From: Planctomycetaceae bacterium
GTDB lineage: Bacteria > Planctomycetota > Planctomycetia > Planctomycetales > Planctomycetaceae
Direction of reading: 5' to 3'
Length of the DNA: 12,017 nt
Assembly (NCBI GenBank): GCA_027080405.1
Contig: JALWSL010000682.1
Location: 1 to 12,017 of the forward strand
The position numbers and the translations under genes are program-made. Below the pieces are notes generated by a model that searched no databases, was not told the DNA's origin, and worked only from the letters and a program-made list of their open reading frames with translations. Position 1 is the first letter of the stretch; each line of letters begins with the position of its first letter. This document shows, one piece after another, positions 1 through 7,024 of this stretch.

Positions 1-2
1 GG

Positions 3-593
3 TTTTTTACACTGGGGGATTGCGATTCACCGATCTGCTGGGAACGGTTGTTTGGCAACACTCATCCGGTGGAACTTGATATTGGTTGTGGCCGGGGTTT
101 GTTTGTTTTTAATGCTTCTGAACACCAGCCGGAAACCAATTTTTTAGGATTGGAAATCGACTACAAAGAGGGAAGGCGGGCAGCAAAGCGTCTCAAAAAG
201 GCGAACCGGCCCAATGCGCGGATCCTGGGGGGAGATGCAAAACGGGCGTTGGCAGAATTCATCCCGCAGGAGTCGGTAGCTGCCATTCATGTCTATTTTC
301 CCGATCCCTGGTGGAAGGCGAAGCATCACAAGCGGAGGTTATTCACTGCGGAATTCGCTCGGCAGGTTTACCGAACCCTCCAACCGGGAGGACTGTTGCA
401 CGGCTGGACCGATGTTTTCGATTACTGGGAATTGATGACCGGCCACATTCGGGAGATCAGTCAGTTCAGGGACTTGCCCGCCCCGCGGGAGCGACCAGCC
501 GAACATGATATGGATTATCAAACCAGTTTTGAAAGAAAAAAGAGGAAAGCCGGCTGGCCCATTTACCGCGGGTTATGGCAGAAGGACGGTTGA
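3..593 (+). CDS. trmB: tRNA (guanine-N7-)-methyltransferase TrmB, 5' end missing
   Basis: This enzyme transfers a methyl group from S-adenosylmethionine to N7 of guanine 46 in the tRNA variable loop, in the cytoplasm. The visible 196 residues carry the family's signatures. [17 protein letters not shown] is the SAM-binding motif I. GLEID is the acidic end of the second strand. [13 protein letters not shown] is the TrmB-specific motif whose Asp is catalytic or tRNA-contacting in known members. The C-terminal [17 protein letters not shown] matches the usual TxFE...GxPIY ending. The frame stays open to the left edge ([19 protein letters not shown]...), and this upstream stretch also resembles TrmB. 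The TTG at position 48 is therefore not the start, and roughly 15-40 N-terminal residues lie outside the window. The gene converges on the DUF58 gene with 28 bp between the stop codons. Family assignment is very secure. Confidence 0.95.
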   Translation, partial: FFTLGDCDSPICWERLFGNTHPVELDIGCGRGLFVFNASEHQPETNFLGLEIDYKEGRRAAKRLKKANRPNARILGGDAKRALAEFIPQESVAAIHVYFPDPWWKAKHHKRRLFTAEFARQVYRTLQPGGLLHGWTDVFDYWELMTGHIREISQFRDLPAPRERPAEHDMDYQTSFERKKRKAGWPIYRGLWQKDG

Positions 594-621
594 CAAAGCT
601 GCGGTCTCCCAATCTGCCACT

Positions 622-2088
622 TCAACCGCATTGCTGGAAGAACTCTTTTGTTTTTTCGGGATCGGCTTCCACGATAAGCAAACCCTGGTGGGCGTGGAGA
701 GACTCACTGCCGGTTCTGTTTTTTTCCGTGGTGAAATCTCTTTTGCGGCGCGTTGTAATTAACACCGTGCGGGATGAGGGCGATTGATGATTCAGTATTG
801 CTTCCTGAACATCTGCGATGGAAAAATCGCTTCCTGCCTCTATGATCGCGAGTTGATCCAACCAGGAGTGAATTTGCTCACCGCGCCTGCTGCCGAACCA
901 TTCCAGTTTCTCATTTCCAAGACAGATTGAGTCAAGCTGTTGAACCCCGCATTCCTGGGTATGTTTCCATCCAATTGTCGCCGCCAGTGAAACGGCGTTT
1001 TCAATCAACAAAGTCTGTTCATTTGAACTTTCATCGGGTACGTCGGCAGAATGGTTGTCGGAGGGTTGGTGATCCTGCCAAAGATCAAGTATCAACAGAA
1101 GACGCTGGTCGCGAATTTGTCTGTACTCTCGAACCATCAATTCATTGCGGCGGGCCGATGTTTTCCAGTGGATCGAACGGAGTTCATCGCCGGGTCTGTA
1201 TTCTCTGATGCGATGAAATTCGTCATGGTGCGGGCCGGCCTTTCCCTTCGAATACCGGCTTGCTTCATTCCCTTCCCGGGAACTTCTGTCCCACCGACGT
1301 GCCAGCACACCGATTCGTGGATGGATCAGAATTTCATCCTGCAGGTTTATCAACTGTCCACGCTCGACAATTCCGAGAGGAAACCGGGAAGTCGCTCGAA
1401 CTGGCCCCAACGTGTAACGTCCCCGTTGCATGAACCTAATTTGATACTGACCTTTGCGGGAAGCGCGGGCTGGAATCTGGGCAAAAACGATTTTTCCATT
1501 CAACTGCTCTCTGGGCCCGACAATCTGGTCTTCGACAGTAATGAGAGCCGAGGGAATGAACCGCTTTTTATTGGTGACGGTCATTTCGATCGATGTTGGC
1601 TCCCCGACCATTAATCGTTTGGGTAGCTTCCGGGTAAGAAACAGTTTGCGCGTCATGGCGAATGTCACCCCACCATTAACGATGAAAGGGCCAGCCATGA
1701 AGGCGAAAATCAGCATTAAAGTATTTGTTTTTCCGAACAGGGCGCCCAGAAGCATAATGGCAAGCATGGCAATATAAATTTGTCCCTCGATCGGCAATCG
1801 AAACAGATTATGAGCTTGCTGTTTTGAACCAGTAGAAAGCGATACACCATTTCCGAACCCTGTGGGACGTGACTGTGTCTGTGCGAAACTTCGCCGTTCC
1901 AGCAGGGTCTTCATGCCCCACACAGAAATCAAAAGCAGCAATAAAGACGCCCCCCAAACGACCACTTGAGGGACAAATTTGTGTAGGTAGCCGGTTAATA
2001 ATTCAGCTAGTAGTAACCCCAGTCCTGTAAACATCGCAGCCCAAGGGATAAAAACGGGCATCTGGACTGATTGACGGGAAGTTCTCAT
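622..2088 (-). CDS. DUF58 domain-containing membrane protein
   Basis: This 488-aa protein belongs to the DUF58 family, membrane proteins of unknown biochemical activity that usually sit beside MoxR-type AAA+ ATPases. Hydrophobic segments at about residues 12-33, 41-58, 103-118 and 123-142 suggest two transmembrane hairpins. A beta-rich region (about 155-250) resembles the extracytoplasmic Ig-like part of the family. The DUF58 core is at about 287-325, with FHRIREYRPGDELRSIHW, then KTSARRNELMVREY. It runs into a VWA-like strand LLLILDLWQD, where the metal-site motif DxSxS is not intact. The start is an ATG at 2088 with no clear Shine-Dalgarno. The gene stands alone: its upstream neighbour is divergent and not a MoxR ATPase, which is unusual for the family. 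Family is secure; function is unknown. Confidence 0.9.
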   Translation of the reverse strand: MRTSRQSVQMPVFIPWAAMFTGLGLLLAELLTGYLHKFVPQVVVWGASLLLLLISVWGMKTLLERRSFAQTQSRPTGFGNGVSLSTGSKQQAHNLFRLPIEGQIYIAMLAIMLLGALFGKTNTLMLIFAFMAGPFIVNGGVTFAMTRKLFLTRKLPKRLMVGEPTSIEMTVTNKKRFIPSALITVEDQIVGPREQLNGKIVFAQIPARASRKGQYQIRFMQRGRYTLGPVRATSRFPLGIVERGQLINLQDEILIHPRIGVLARRWDRSSREGNEASRYSKGKAGPHHDEFHRIREYRPGDELRSIHWKTSARRNELMVREYRQIRDQRLLLILDLWQDHQPSDNHSADVPDESSNEQTLLIENAVSLAATIGWKHTQECGVQQLDSICLGNEKLEWFGSRRGEQIHSWLDQLAIIEAGSDFSIADVQEAILNHQSPSSRTVLITTRRKRDFTTEKNRTGSESLHAHQGLLIVEADPEKTKEFFQQCG

Positions 2089-2380
2089 AATTCATCAGTT
2101 CAGTACTGTTTTGCTGGCAATCATCAAAAAAACTGATACACTGAACGGTGTGTGTCTGGTGATGAGGGGCTTAACTACACTTTGGCGTCTCACTGGCGTA
2201 CGGTCACATGATAGCCGGAAGGAGTAGATATTTCAGCCCCGGGTCTTTGGCTTGATCGACAGGACACCCGCTGAAAGCATTTTCGCGAGATAAAGGGTTG
2301 CTGGCAATCTTCTGCAACTGAAAAATGTCAAATTGATTGCAATCTTTTTTTCAAGCGGATTTTTTTGTAAAAGTGCTGAG
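2089..2380. other. Divergent intergenic region between DUF58 and small membrane protein genes
   Basis: This spacer of about 290 bp holds no convincing gene. It must contain promoters for the leftward DUF58 gene and the rightward small membrane protein gene, but I see no good -35/-10 pair. A strong purine stretch GGAAGGAG at 2219-2226 looks like a ribosome-binding site. However, only an ATT follows at a suitable distance, and that frame stops after about 15 codons, so no gene is called. The right end is T-rich (2344-2351 and 2360-2368), which would leave the leader just before the ATG unstructured. Confidence 0.5.
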
Positions 2381-2713
2381 ATGGCAAAAACGTACGACCA
2401 ACAACCTGATCAGCCTTCACTGTTACCGCCCGATTCCGGGTTGCCGGGCGGATATCCTCCCCCAAGTTCGCAATCATTTGACGGGATACCGAACCATCTC
2501 GGAGGCGCGGGAGCCTCACAAAGTCGGAAGATGGATCGCTTCCTGGCGAGAATACTCACATTTCTGGTGATACTGGCCGTTTTTATTCTTTTGGTTGTCC
2601 TTCTGAAGAACATTTCGCCTGATGCAAGCGGGCAGCTGGACATTACGCCGGGAGATCGTGGTACACTGACAGCCCCTGTCGAGGCGCCCGCCAGCGACAT
2701 TATTGGTGAATAG
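2381..2713 (+). CDS. Small single-pass membrane protein, unknown function
   Basis: I do not recognise a family for this 110-aa protein. The N-terminal 50 residues are polar and rich in Pro, Gly, Gln and Ser (LLPPDSGLPGGYPPPSSQ), as expected of a disordered segment. One strongly hydrophobic helix follows at about residues 55-76 (ILTFLVILAVFILLVVLL), preceded by basic residues RK and R. That favours an N-in orientation with the acidic C-terminal tail (about 35 residues) outside. The frame is open back to a TTG at 2333, but the ATG at 2381 gives a more natural N-terminus (MAKTYDQQ). No clear Shine-Dalgarno is present at either. The stop codon lies inside the first copy of a 20-bp tandem duplication. 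Lone, convergent with the next gene. That it is a gene is likely; function is unknown. Confidence 0.65.
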   Translation: MAKTYDQQPDQPSLLPPDSGLPGGYPPPSSQSFDGIPNHLGGAGASQSRKMDRFLARILTFLVILAVFILLVVLLKNISPDASGQLDITPGDRGTLTAPVEAPASDIIGE

Positions 2714-2741
2714 CAGCTCGAATTGGTGAATAGCAGCTTGA
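2702..2741. repeat. 20-bp tandem direct duplication, 19/20 identical
   Basis: ATTGGTGAATAGCAGCTCGA at 2702-2721 is followed immediately by a second copy at 2722-2741 differing only by C to T. The first copy contains the last codons and TAG stop (2711-2713) of the small membrane protein gene. The unit is not a multiple of three, and the stop falls in copy one, so the protein is unaffected. It looks like a slippage duplication rather than a functional array. Confidence 0.9.
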
Positions 2742-2779
2742 TACTGAGCAGTATTGAGCCACAAACAGGTAAGTCATAG

Positions 2780-2799
2780 AGTTCAGCGCTGTCTGAACT
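2780..2799. terminator. Hairpin between convergent genes, possible bidirectional terminator
   Basis: AGTTCAG (2780-2786) pairs with CTGAACT (2793-2799) around a six-base loop CGCTGT, giving a perfect 7-bp stem. It lies in the 140-bp spacer between the converging small membrane protein gene and the 146-aa gene. The downstream sequence on the plus strand is only moderately T-rich (TTCGTTCATCGTTTCC), so strength is uncertain. A smaller inverted repeat, ATACTG-ag-CAGTAT, sits at 2741-2754. The location supports a terminator role; the missing U-tract argues for caution. Confidence 0.4.
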
Positions 2800-2853
2800 G
2801 TTCGTTCATCGTTTCCTCTGCTCACTTTTGCAGAAGCATCGCGACGTCGGCGT

Positions 2854-3294
2854 TTATTCGCAATCCGGTTTGCATTCGTAATCTGGAAACCATCGTAGAA
2901 CCCTGGCCGAACCAAACAGTTTCTGCATTACTTCCAGTAATGATTCACGGTTCTGCTTGTATTCTTCAAGGCAATGAGTCCAAAGTGACGGGTCGATGAA
3001 GATCGTTTCAGGAGGTTGTAGCCCTGCTTGCTCCGTCATCGCTGCCAGGAGCCTGGATTGTTCTGCCGAGAGCTCATGTGCCTGACAAAGTTGCGTGAAA
3101 AGCGGGACGACTACTTTGGTCGACTTGCCCGCAGCCGGAGTTTTTTTCAACTCGAGCAGGTACATGACAATCCACAAAAGGACGAAGGCACTCAGTACGG
3201 AGAAGAAAATGATGTAGTATTTTTCGCTTCCATAACTTCTGCTGATTCTTGCAATTTCCGACAGATTGGCCAAGACGGCGGAGAACAGTAACAT
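2854..3294 (-). CDS. Membrane-anchored protein with cytoplasmic helical domain, unknown function
   Basis: This 146-aa protein has a weakly hydrophobic N-terminus (MLLFSAVLANL) and one clear transmembrane helix at about residues 27-47 (YIIFFSVLSAFVLLWIVMYLL). A soluble helical domain of about 95 residues follows, containing FTQLCQAHELSAEQSRLL and then PPETIFIDPSLW. I do not recognise a named family. The pattern of a short helical domain ending in a F(I/V)DP-x-x-W/L motif looks conserved rather than random. It starts at the ATG at 3294; a GAGG lies about 10 nt upstream and may serve as ribosome-binding site. It lies 72 bp downstream of the HEAT-repeat gene on the same strand, so the two are probably co-transcribed. 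The HEAT protein is then a plausible partner at the membrane, but this is inference from position only. Confidence 0.75.
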   Translation of the reverse strand: MLLFSAVLANLSEIARISRSYGSEKYYIIFFSVLSAFVLLWIVMYLLELKKTPAAGKSTKVVVPLFTQLCQAHELSAEQSRLLAAMTEQAGLQPPETIFIDPSLWTHCLEEYKQNRESLLEVMQKLFGSARVLRWFPDYECKPDCE

Positions 3295-3341
3295 TTTGCA
3301 ATATCCTCAACATTCTTATCTGGAAACTTCAAACAGGCCAT

Positions 3342-3364
3342 GAACCACCACTGGTGCGTGGTTC
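3342..3364. promoter_or_regulatory. Inverted repeat in the spacer after the HEAT gene
   Basis: GAACCAC (3342-3348) and GTGGTTC (3358-3364) form a perfect 7-bp stem with a 9-nt loop. The repeat begins 2 bp after the HEAT gene stop codon on the minus strand and ends about 47 bp before the next start codon. No T-tract follows, so it does not look like an efficient intrinsic terminator. An RNA-processing or mRNA-stabilising hairpin between two operon genes, or a weak attenuator, are possible readings. Confidence 0.35.
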
Positions 3365-3366
3365 GT

Positions 3367-4983
3367 TCATAAGGTTTCTGGCTTCATATCAGGAAGGTTT
3401 TCTGGTTCATGACGTCTTAAATCCTGTAACACTTTTTCGACCGTGCTGCGAACACGGGGATTGGAGTCGTCAATCAACATGGATATGGACGAAACAACCT
3501 GTGGTGAGGGAGACTCGGCGAGGATTTCGACGACAGTTCGCCTGATAATGGGATCTGTATCGTAAAGTAATTCGATCAAGGCCTCCTGAACTTGATCCTG
3601 AAGCCCCATAACTTGAACCGCTCTTGCGGCCCGCAGTCGTCTGGTTCGTATCGGGTTGGCCAATTCGCGGCTCAATTCCCGGATGGCACCGGGGTTTATT
3701 TTCAACAGCAACTCCGCAATTTTTTTGCCTGCGGATAATGGGGCCGTTTCGCAGTATTCGATCGCGTGCTGCAGGTCGAACATTTCCAGTGATTCGCGGG
3801 CCTGCTCCTGAACGACTTCATGGGGACTATCCAGTCGTTCGATCAACAGTCGCGATTTATCAGGCAGTTTCGTGTGCTTCAATTCAGAAACGGCCCACGC
3901 TTCAATTTCCGGGTCAGGGGAGTGCAAGGCTTCCAAGATGTACTGTTCGTAACGATCCTGATCGATTGAGTACCTGAATTCCGCGGCAACTTTTCTCGCC
4001 TCCACAGAACCGAACTGGAGAGCCTGTTCATAGAGTCCAATTTTTTCACGTTCTGAAATTCCGATCAACTCGATGAGTCTGACCAAATTTCCCTGCGCCT
4101 GTTCCGGGATCGTGTCCCATAGATAAACATCTTCTGTCAGCCAGTGAAGTGAATCCAGGCGTTTGTAATTACGTTCCTGATTGACGGTAGGATGCTTCGG
4201 AACCGAGTTGATCAGGTGCATTCGGAACTCGATATCCCGCCGTTCGGAAAGAATCATCAACACTTTGGTGTGGACATATTTCTGTTTGAGGGAATCCGTG
4301 AGATAATGCAAAATTCCCGGGTGTCGCTCTTTACAGAGGATGTTCCAGATAATCGAAAGAGTGTGCGAATCGGAATTTCGAATTAGCATTCGAGGAATGC
4401 TCTGTCCCGGGTGCGAGAGAATGAAGATCGATTGCAAGAGTAAACGGGGATGTTTTAGACGATCAAGATGACTGACCTCTTCGGCAATCGCTCCCAAGAC
4501 GGTTTCAATAGACGTTCGAAGCCATTCGTTTTCCGCGGCATCACTCTGCTGTTTTCGGTCGTAGAGTTCGTCGATCATCTTCTCGAAAAGTTGACCTGCG
4601 TGCTGGACAAGTTCGCCTTTCGTACGACGCATGTACTGCAACATGGCTGGCACTTCTTCGTAGAGCTTGGCCGCCTTGATCGTGTGCAGTGCATTGATCG
4701 CCAGTTCGGGGGTTCCGTGCCCCAGGCATTCGTGGAGAGAGAAACGGATCAGATCCGCATTGGCCGAAATTTCCTCTGTGACCTCGGGGGCTAGCCGATG
4801 GATATTGCGAATGATTTCGGTTTTGCCCAATCCAGAACCGGAATAAAGCAGGCTGAGAGCAGCCCGGGTGCTGATTTCTTCATCTGACACATTCAATGCG
4901 TGAACAAGCACAGCTTGCGAAATGCTGGAATGATTTTTCTCCAGCACTTTGATTGTTTTCTCAATGACGTTTGTCGTATCCAC
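3367..4983 (-). CDS. Cytoplasmic HEAT-repeat (alpha-solenoid) protein
   Basis: This 538-aa protein has no signal peptide or membrane segment and is almost entirely helical. HEAT-type repeats are clearest in the C-terminal 200 residues. Examples are SPDPEIEAWAVSELK, SPHEVVQEQARESLEMF, IRTRRLRAARAVQVMG, TDPIIRRTVVEILAES and SNPRVRSTVEKVLQDL, each with the typical (D/N)P-x-(V/I)R-x-x-x(A/V) pattern. Such solenoids act as protein-binding scaffolds; the partner is unknown. The start is well constrained: an in-frame TAA lies five codons upstream (4996-4998), and the first internal ATG is more than 100 codons in, so GTG at 4983 is the only reasonable start. No strong Shine-Dalgarno precedes it. It probably forms an operon with the downstream 146-aa membrane protein. 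SGSGLGKTE near residue 50 resembles a P-loop but lacks the first Gly and a Walker B partner. Confidence 0.85.
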   Translation of the reverse strand: MDTTNVIEKTIKVLEKNHSSISQAVLVHALNVSDEEISTRAALSLLYSGSGLGKTEIIRNIHRLAPEVTEEISANADLIRFSLHECLGHGTPELAINALHTIKAAKLYEEVPAMLQYMRRTKGELVQHAGQLFEKMIDELYDRKQQSDAAENEWLRTSIETVLGAIAEEVSHLDRLKHPRLLLQSIFILSHPGQSIPRMLIRNSDSHTLSIIWNILCKERHPGILHYLTDSLKQKYVHTKVLMILSERRDIEFRMHLINSVPKHPTVNQERNYKRLDSLHWLTEDVYLWDTIPEQAQGNLVRLIELIGISEREKIGLYEQALQFGSVEARKVAAEFRYSIDQDRYEQYILEALHSPDPEIEAWAVSELKHTKLPDKSRLLIERLDSPHEVVQEQARESLEMFDLQHAIEYCETAPLSAGKKIAELLLKINPGAIRELSRELANPIRTRRLRAARAVQVMGLQDQVQEALIELLYDTDPIIRRTVVEILAESPSPQVVSSISMLIDDSNPRVRSTVEKVLQDLRRHEPENLPDMKPETL

Positions 4984-5300
4984 GAATCTGATTCTTTATT
5001 ACCGAAAGTTTTTTTCGCCGGAGAGTTTCGGTTCCTACTTCGTCCGGTCAAAGCGATGATCGCAGCCAGAGGATCACACGGCGATGAATGGCCGGTTCCC
5101 ACTCCCACACGAAATACAAAATACGAAAAAGTAAACTGCAATGAAGGTATTTTGTTGTCTTCCGAGCCGAGTCTGCCCACTCGTATTTACGTGTTGCCGT
5201 ACGTTGTTTACTGCGCGGGAAGAAGAGAAACTCCCTGGCGAGAAGATTAACAGAAATCCCTTCCGGATTTCTCCGAAAGGGATCAGGTTTGATCAATCAA
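4984..5300. other. Intergenic region upstream of the HEAT operon
   Basis: This stretch of about 317 bp holds no gene that I can support. Its right end contains the terminator of the Cys-rich gene (5243-5284). Its left end is the leader of the HEAT gene, with an inverted repeat ACCGAAA (5001-5007) / TTTCGGT (5026-5032), loop 18 nt, starting 17 bp upstream of the GTG start. On the minus strand, a T-rich tract around 5118-5138 could lie in a promoter, but no convincing -35/-10 pair was found. Confidence 0.5.
5243..5284 (-). terminator. Intrinsic terminator of the Cys-rich HEAT gene
   Basis: On the minus strand, ATCCCTT-T-CGGA pairs with TCCG-G-AAGGGAT around a GAAA tetraloop (plus-strand 5256-5283). 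The single non-Watson-Crick position becomes a U.G wobble in minus-strand RNA but a C-A mismatch in plus-strand RNA, so the hairpin points leftward. The 12-bp stem is followed by a T-rich run (TTTCTGTTAATCTTCT). It starts 17 bp beyond the Cys-rich gene's stop codon, exactly where a terminator is expected. Confidence 0.8.
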
Positions 5301-6401
5301 TTACTTGGCTCCAAGTAATTCTTGGATATCGACGTTCGGCATAATGAAGCTTGTTGCATCATCATCAGGAACATATTTATCCTTCTTCGATTTACTTTTG
5401 GGAGCCGCCTTCGGAGCCGGAACCGGCTTTTTCGGGCTTTTGATCTTCTGCGGCTGAGCTTTTTTCGGCTTGGGAAGCTGAACCGGCTTTTTCGCCTTTG
5501 GCTTTGGAGCCACCTTTTTCTTCTGCTTTGGAGCTGTCACTTCTGGAGCCGCTTTTTTAGGAGCGGTCTTTTCAGGAGCGGCAATCCACTCATCGGTAAC
5601 GCAGCGTGGCAAAGTACAACCATCATCAACACAACACGTATTGATGCAGTCATCGACACAGCAGTCATCGATACATCCGTCATCACAGTTTTTTCTGTAA
5701 AGCCAGCTGAAACGTCGAACCTTGATTCCACAGCGTCTCAAAGCCTGGGCAGATTCCCGACGAACGAATCGTGATTCGTCATTCAACGCACAGCGGAGAG
5801 CTTGAACAACCTCCGGTGAACAGCAGCAGTCTCTTTTGCGCAACTGATCGCCGATTTCGTCAGCTGCTTCCGCACGAACATGAGCGTTGCAATCTTTCAA
5901 GGCGTAAGTCAGTGCACACATTACTTCCGGATGGCATCGGCAATCGAATCGACTGCCAATACGATGCACCGCTTTTTTGCGATCACGAGGATCACAGGCC
6001 GTTTGCGACGTGTAAATCAACTGGGCGAGTCTGCGATTATCGTCGCAGGTGTTGCCAAGATCGACACAATCGCCGCCGATACACGTTTCTTCACAGCAGA
6101 AATCCGGGACACAATTATCCACACAGCTCGAATGGACATCAACATTGCAACACGTTCCTCGACAAACATCCGCCAGCCAGTGTTTCGGCGCAGCGAACAA
6201 CTTCTGATGAAGTGTCGACCAGCAGGAATCCCTTGCACAGTCTGCCTCTATGCAGGAATCGATGCAGTCTTCAACACAAACATCAACGCAGGCAACCTCT
6301 TTCTTTTTCCAAAATTTCAGTTTCGACCAACTCATTGCATCCGCATTGACATTCATGCCAAGCACAACAGTCAGCATCGTCATCATCTTGACGATTTTCA
6401 T
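5301..6401 (-). CDS. Exported cysteine-rich HEAT-repeat protein with basic Lys/Pro/Ala tail
   Basis: This 366-aa protein has a signal peptide (residues 1-22, MKIVKMMTMLTVVLGMNVNADA, probable cleavage after ADA), so it acts outside the cytoplasm. It has about 35 cysteines. The first block (38-119) and the third (239-267) use C-x3-C spacing with acidic fillers, for example CVEDC, CIDSC, CVDNC, CIDDC and CVDDC. Between them, residues 125-225 are HEAT-like repeats (HPEVMCALTYALKD, then VRAEAADEIG; SPEVVQALRCALND, then VRRESAQAL) that also carry Cys in their loops. Residues 273-342 are a low-complexity tail rich in Lys, Pro and Ala (APKK and PKPK motifs), ending in an acidic stretch and a short terminal motif (NVDIQELLGAK). 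The ATG at 6401 is chosen because AAGGAG (6409-6414) lies 7 nt upstream; a TTG at 6437 would extend it by 12 residues without a ribosome-binding site. Role unknown; disulfide-linked envelope protein or metal binding are possibilities. Confidence 0.85.
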   Translation of the reverse strand: MKIVKMMTMLTVVLGMNVNADAMSWSKLKFWKKKEVACVDVCVEDCIDSCIEADCARDSCWSTLHQKLFAAPKHWLADVCRGTCCNVDVHSSCVDNCVPDFCCEETCIGGDCVDLGNTCDDNRRLAQLIYTSQTACDPRDRKKAVHRIGSRFDCRCHPEVMCALTYALKDCNAHVRAEAADEIGDQLRKRDCCCSPEVVQALRCALNDESRFVRRESAQALRRCGIKVRRFSWLYRKNCDDGCIDDCCVDDCINTCCVDDGCTLPRCVTDEWIAAPEKTAPKKAAPEVTAPKQKKKVAPKPKAKKPVQLPKPKKAQPQKIKSPKKPVPAPKAAPKSKSKKDKYVPDDDATSFIMPNVDIQELLGAK

Positions 6402-6408
6402 GGCTACG

Positions 6409-6414
6409 CTCCTT
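6409..6414 (-). promoter_or_regulatory. Ribosome-binding site of the Cys-rich gene
   Basis: AAGGAG on the minus strand sits 7 nt upstream of the ATG at 6401. It is the clearest Shine-Dalgarno in the window and decides the start in favour of this ATG over the TTG 36 nt upstream. It suggests higher translation than its neighbours, fitting an abundant exported protein. Confidence 0.85.
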
Positions 6415-6806
6415 GTTCGAAAGACGACATTGTTCAAAATTCACACCGGATCCGACGGTCAATAAAGCCTTCCTGTTTCGATTAAGGTTTGCCCGCAGTC
6501 TCGAACTTGGGACAGCTTTATTTCTTCGCCAATCCGGCAGAATTGTCCAACAAGACAATCTCTCTAGTCACCACCCTCCCTGATAACATCACCGCGATCC
6601 TCGCGATGTTGTCCGCACTTCCATTGCATGATGTCAAACCGATATCCCTGGAAAGACCACACTCTCTGTCTGTCCGTATCGACAGGAATAATCGACCTCT
6701 CCAGACCAGTCAGACGATGTGGGAAACATTCTTCGACGCCAATTTGGTATCGATCATGATGCTCGTTCCGGTCAGGCAAGCTGCACAATCTTCTCGTGCT
6801 TCCAGG

Positions 6807-6830
6807 TAAAAAAAACAGTCCGATCCTGTT
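6807..6830 (-). terminator. Weak terminator-like hairpin plus T-tract, no gene assigned
   Basis: On the minus strand, AACAG (plus 6826-6830) pairs with CTGTT (plus 6814-6818) around a 7-nt loop and runs straight into a run of about eight T. The stem is only 5 bp and A/T-rich. No minus-strand gene ends here, so it would end an unidentified leftward transcript or be a chance A-tract. Confidence 0.25.
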
Positions 6831-7018
6831 AAGCTGCACGTTCTGTGCAATAAATAATCGAATACAAGATTCTGCAAATATTGCGGGCAGCACCCTGAAA
6901 ACAACCTTTTCAAACAAATGATCAGACCGTGAACAGATAGAGGGAGCACTGAACGGGTTCCCATTTTCGGGCCGCCGGAAAAGATGATCTTTCGATAGGA
7001 TATTTTTCGCCTAATGGA

Positions 7019-7024
7019 TATAAT
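7019..7024 (+). promoter_or_regulatory. Consensus -10 box upstream of the multidomain exported protein
   Basis: TATAAT matches the sigma-70-type -10 consensus and lies about 100 bp upstream of the chosen start. No good -35 hexamer is seen at 16-18 bp, so the call rests on the -10 alone. Transcription from here would give a leader of about 90 nt before 7123. Confidence 0.35.

Noticed and set aside
1051..1614. Plus-strand open frame of 187 codons
   Set aside because: It is antisense to the DUF58 core, whose motifs are unambiguous on the minus strand.
2219..2275. GGAAGGAG ribosome-binding-site-like sequence in the divergent spacer
   Set aside because: No ATG, GTG or TTG follows at a suitable distance; an ATT-started frame stops after about 15 codons.
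4805..4850. P-loop-like sequence SGSGLGKTE in the HEAT protein
   Set aside because: The first Gly of GxxxxGK[ST] is Ser and no Walker B or other NTPase motif is seen; it lies within a helical repeat context.
5601..5700. Repetitive 12-bp-like pattern that could suggest a CRISPR or minisatellite
   Set aside because: It simply encodes the repeated C-x3-C units of the Cys-rich protein; there are no unique spacers of regular length.
5880..6485. Plus-strand frame of 201 codons, and a second of 192 codons, opposite the Cys-rich gene
   Set aside because: The minus-strand frame has a signal peptide, a Shine-Dalgarno, HEAT repeats and a terminator; the plus-strand frames have none.
6489..6809. Plus-strand frame containing DNITAIL, reminiscent of the C-terminal motif of PP2C phosphatases
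   Set aside because: Nothing else of the PP2C fold is present, there is no ribosome-binding site and no ATG start, so the match is probably chance.
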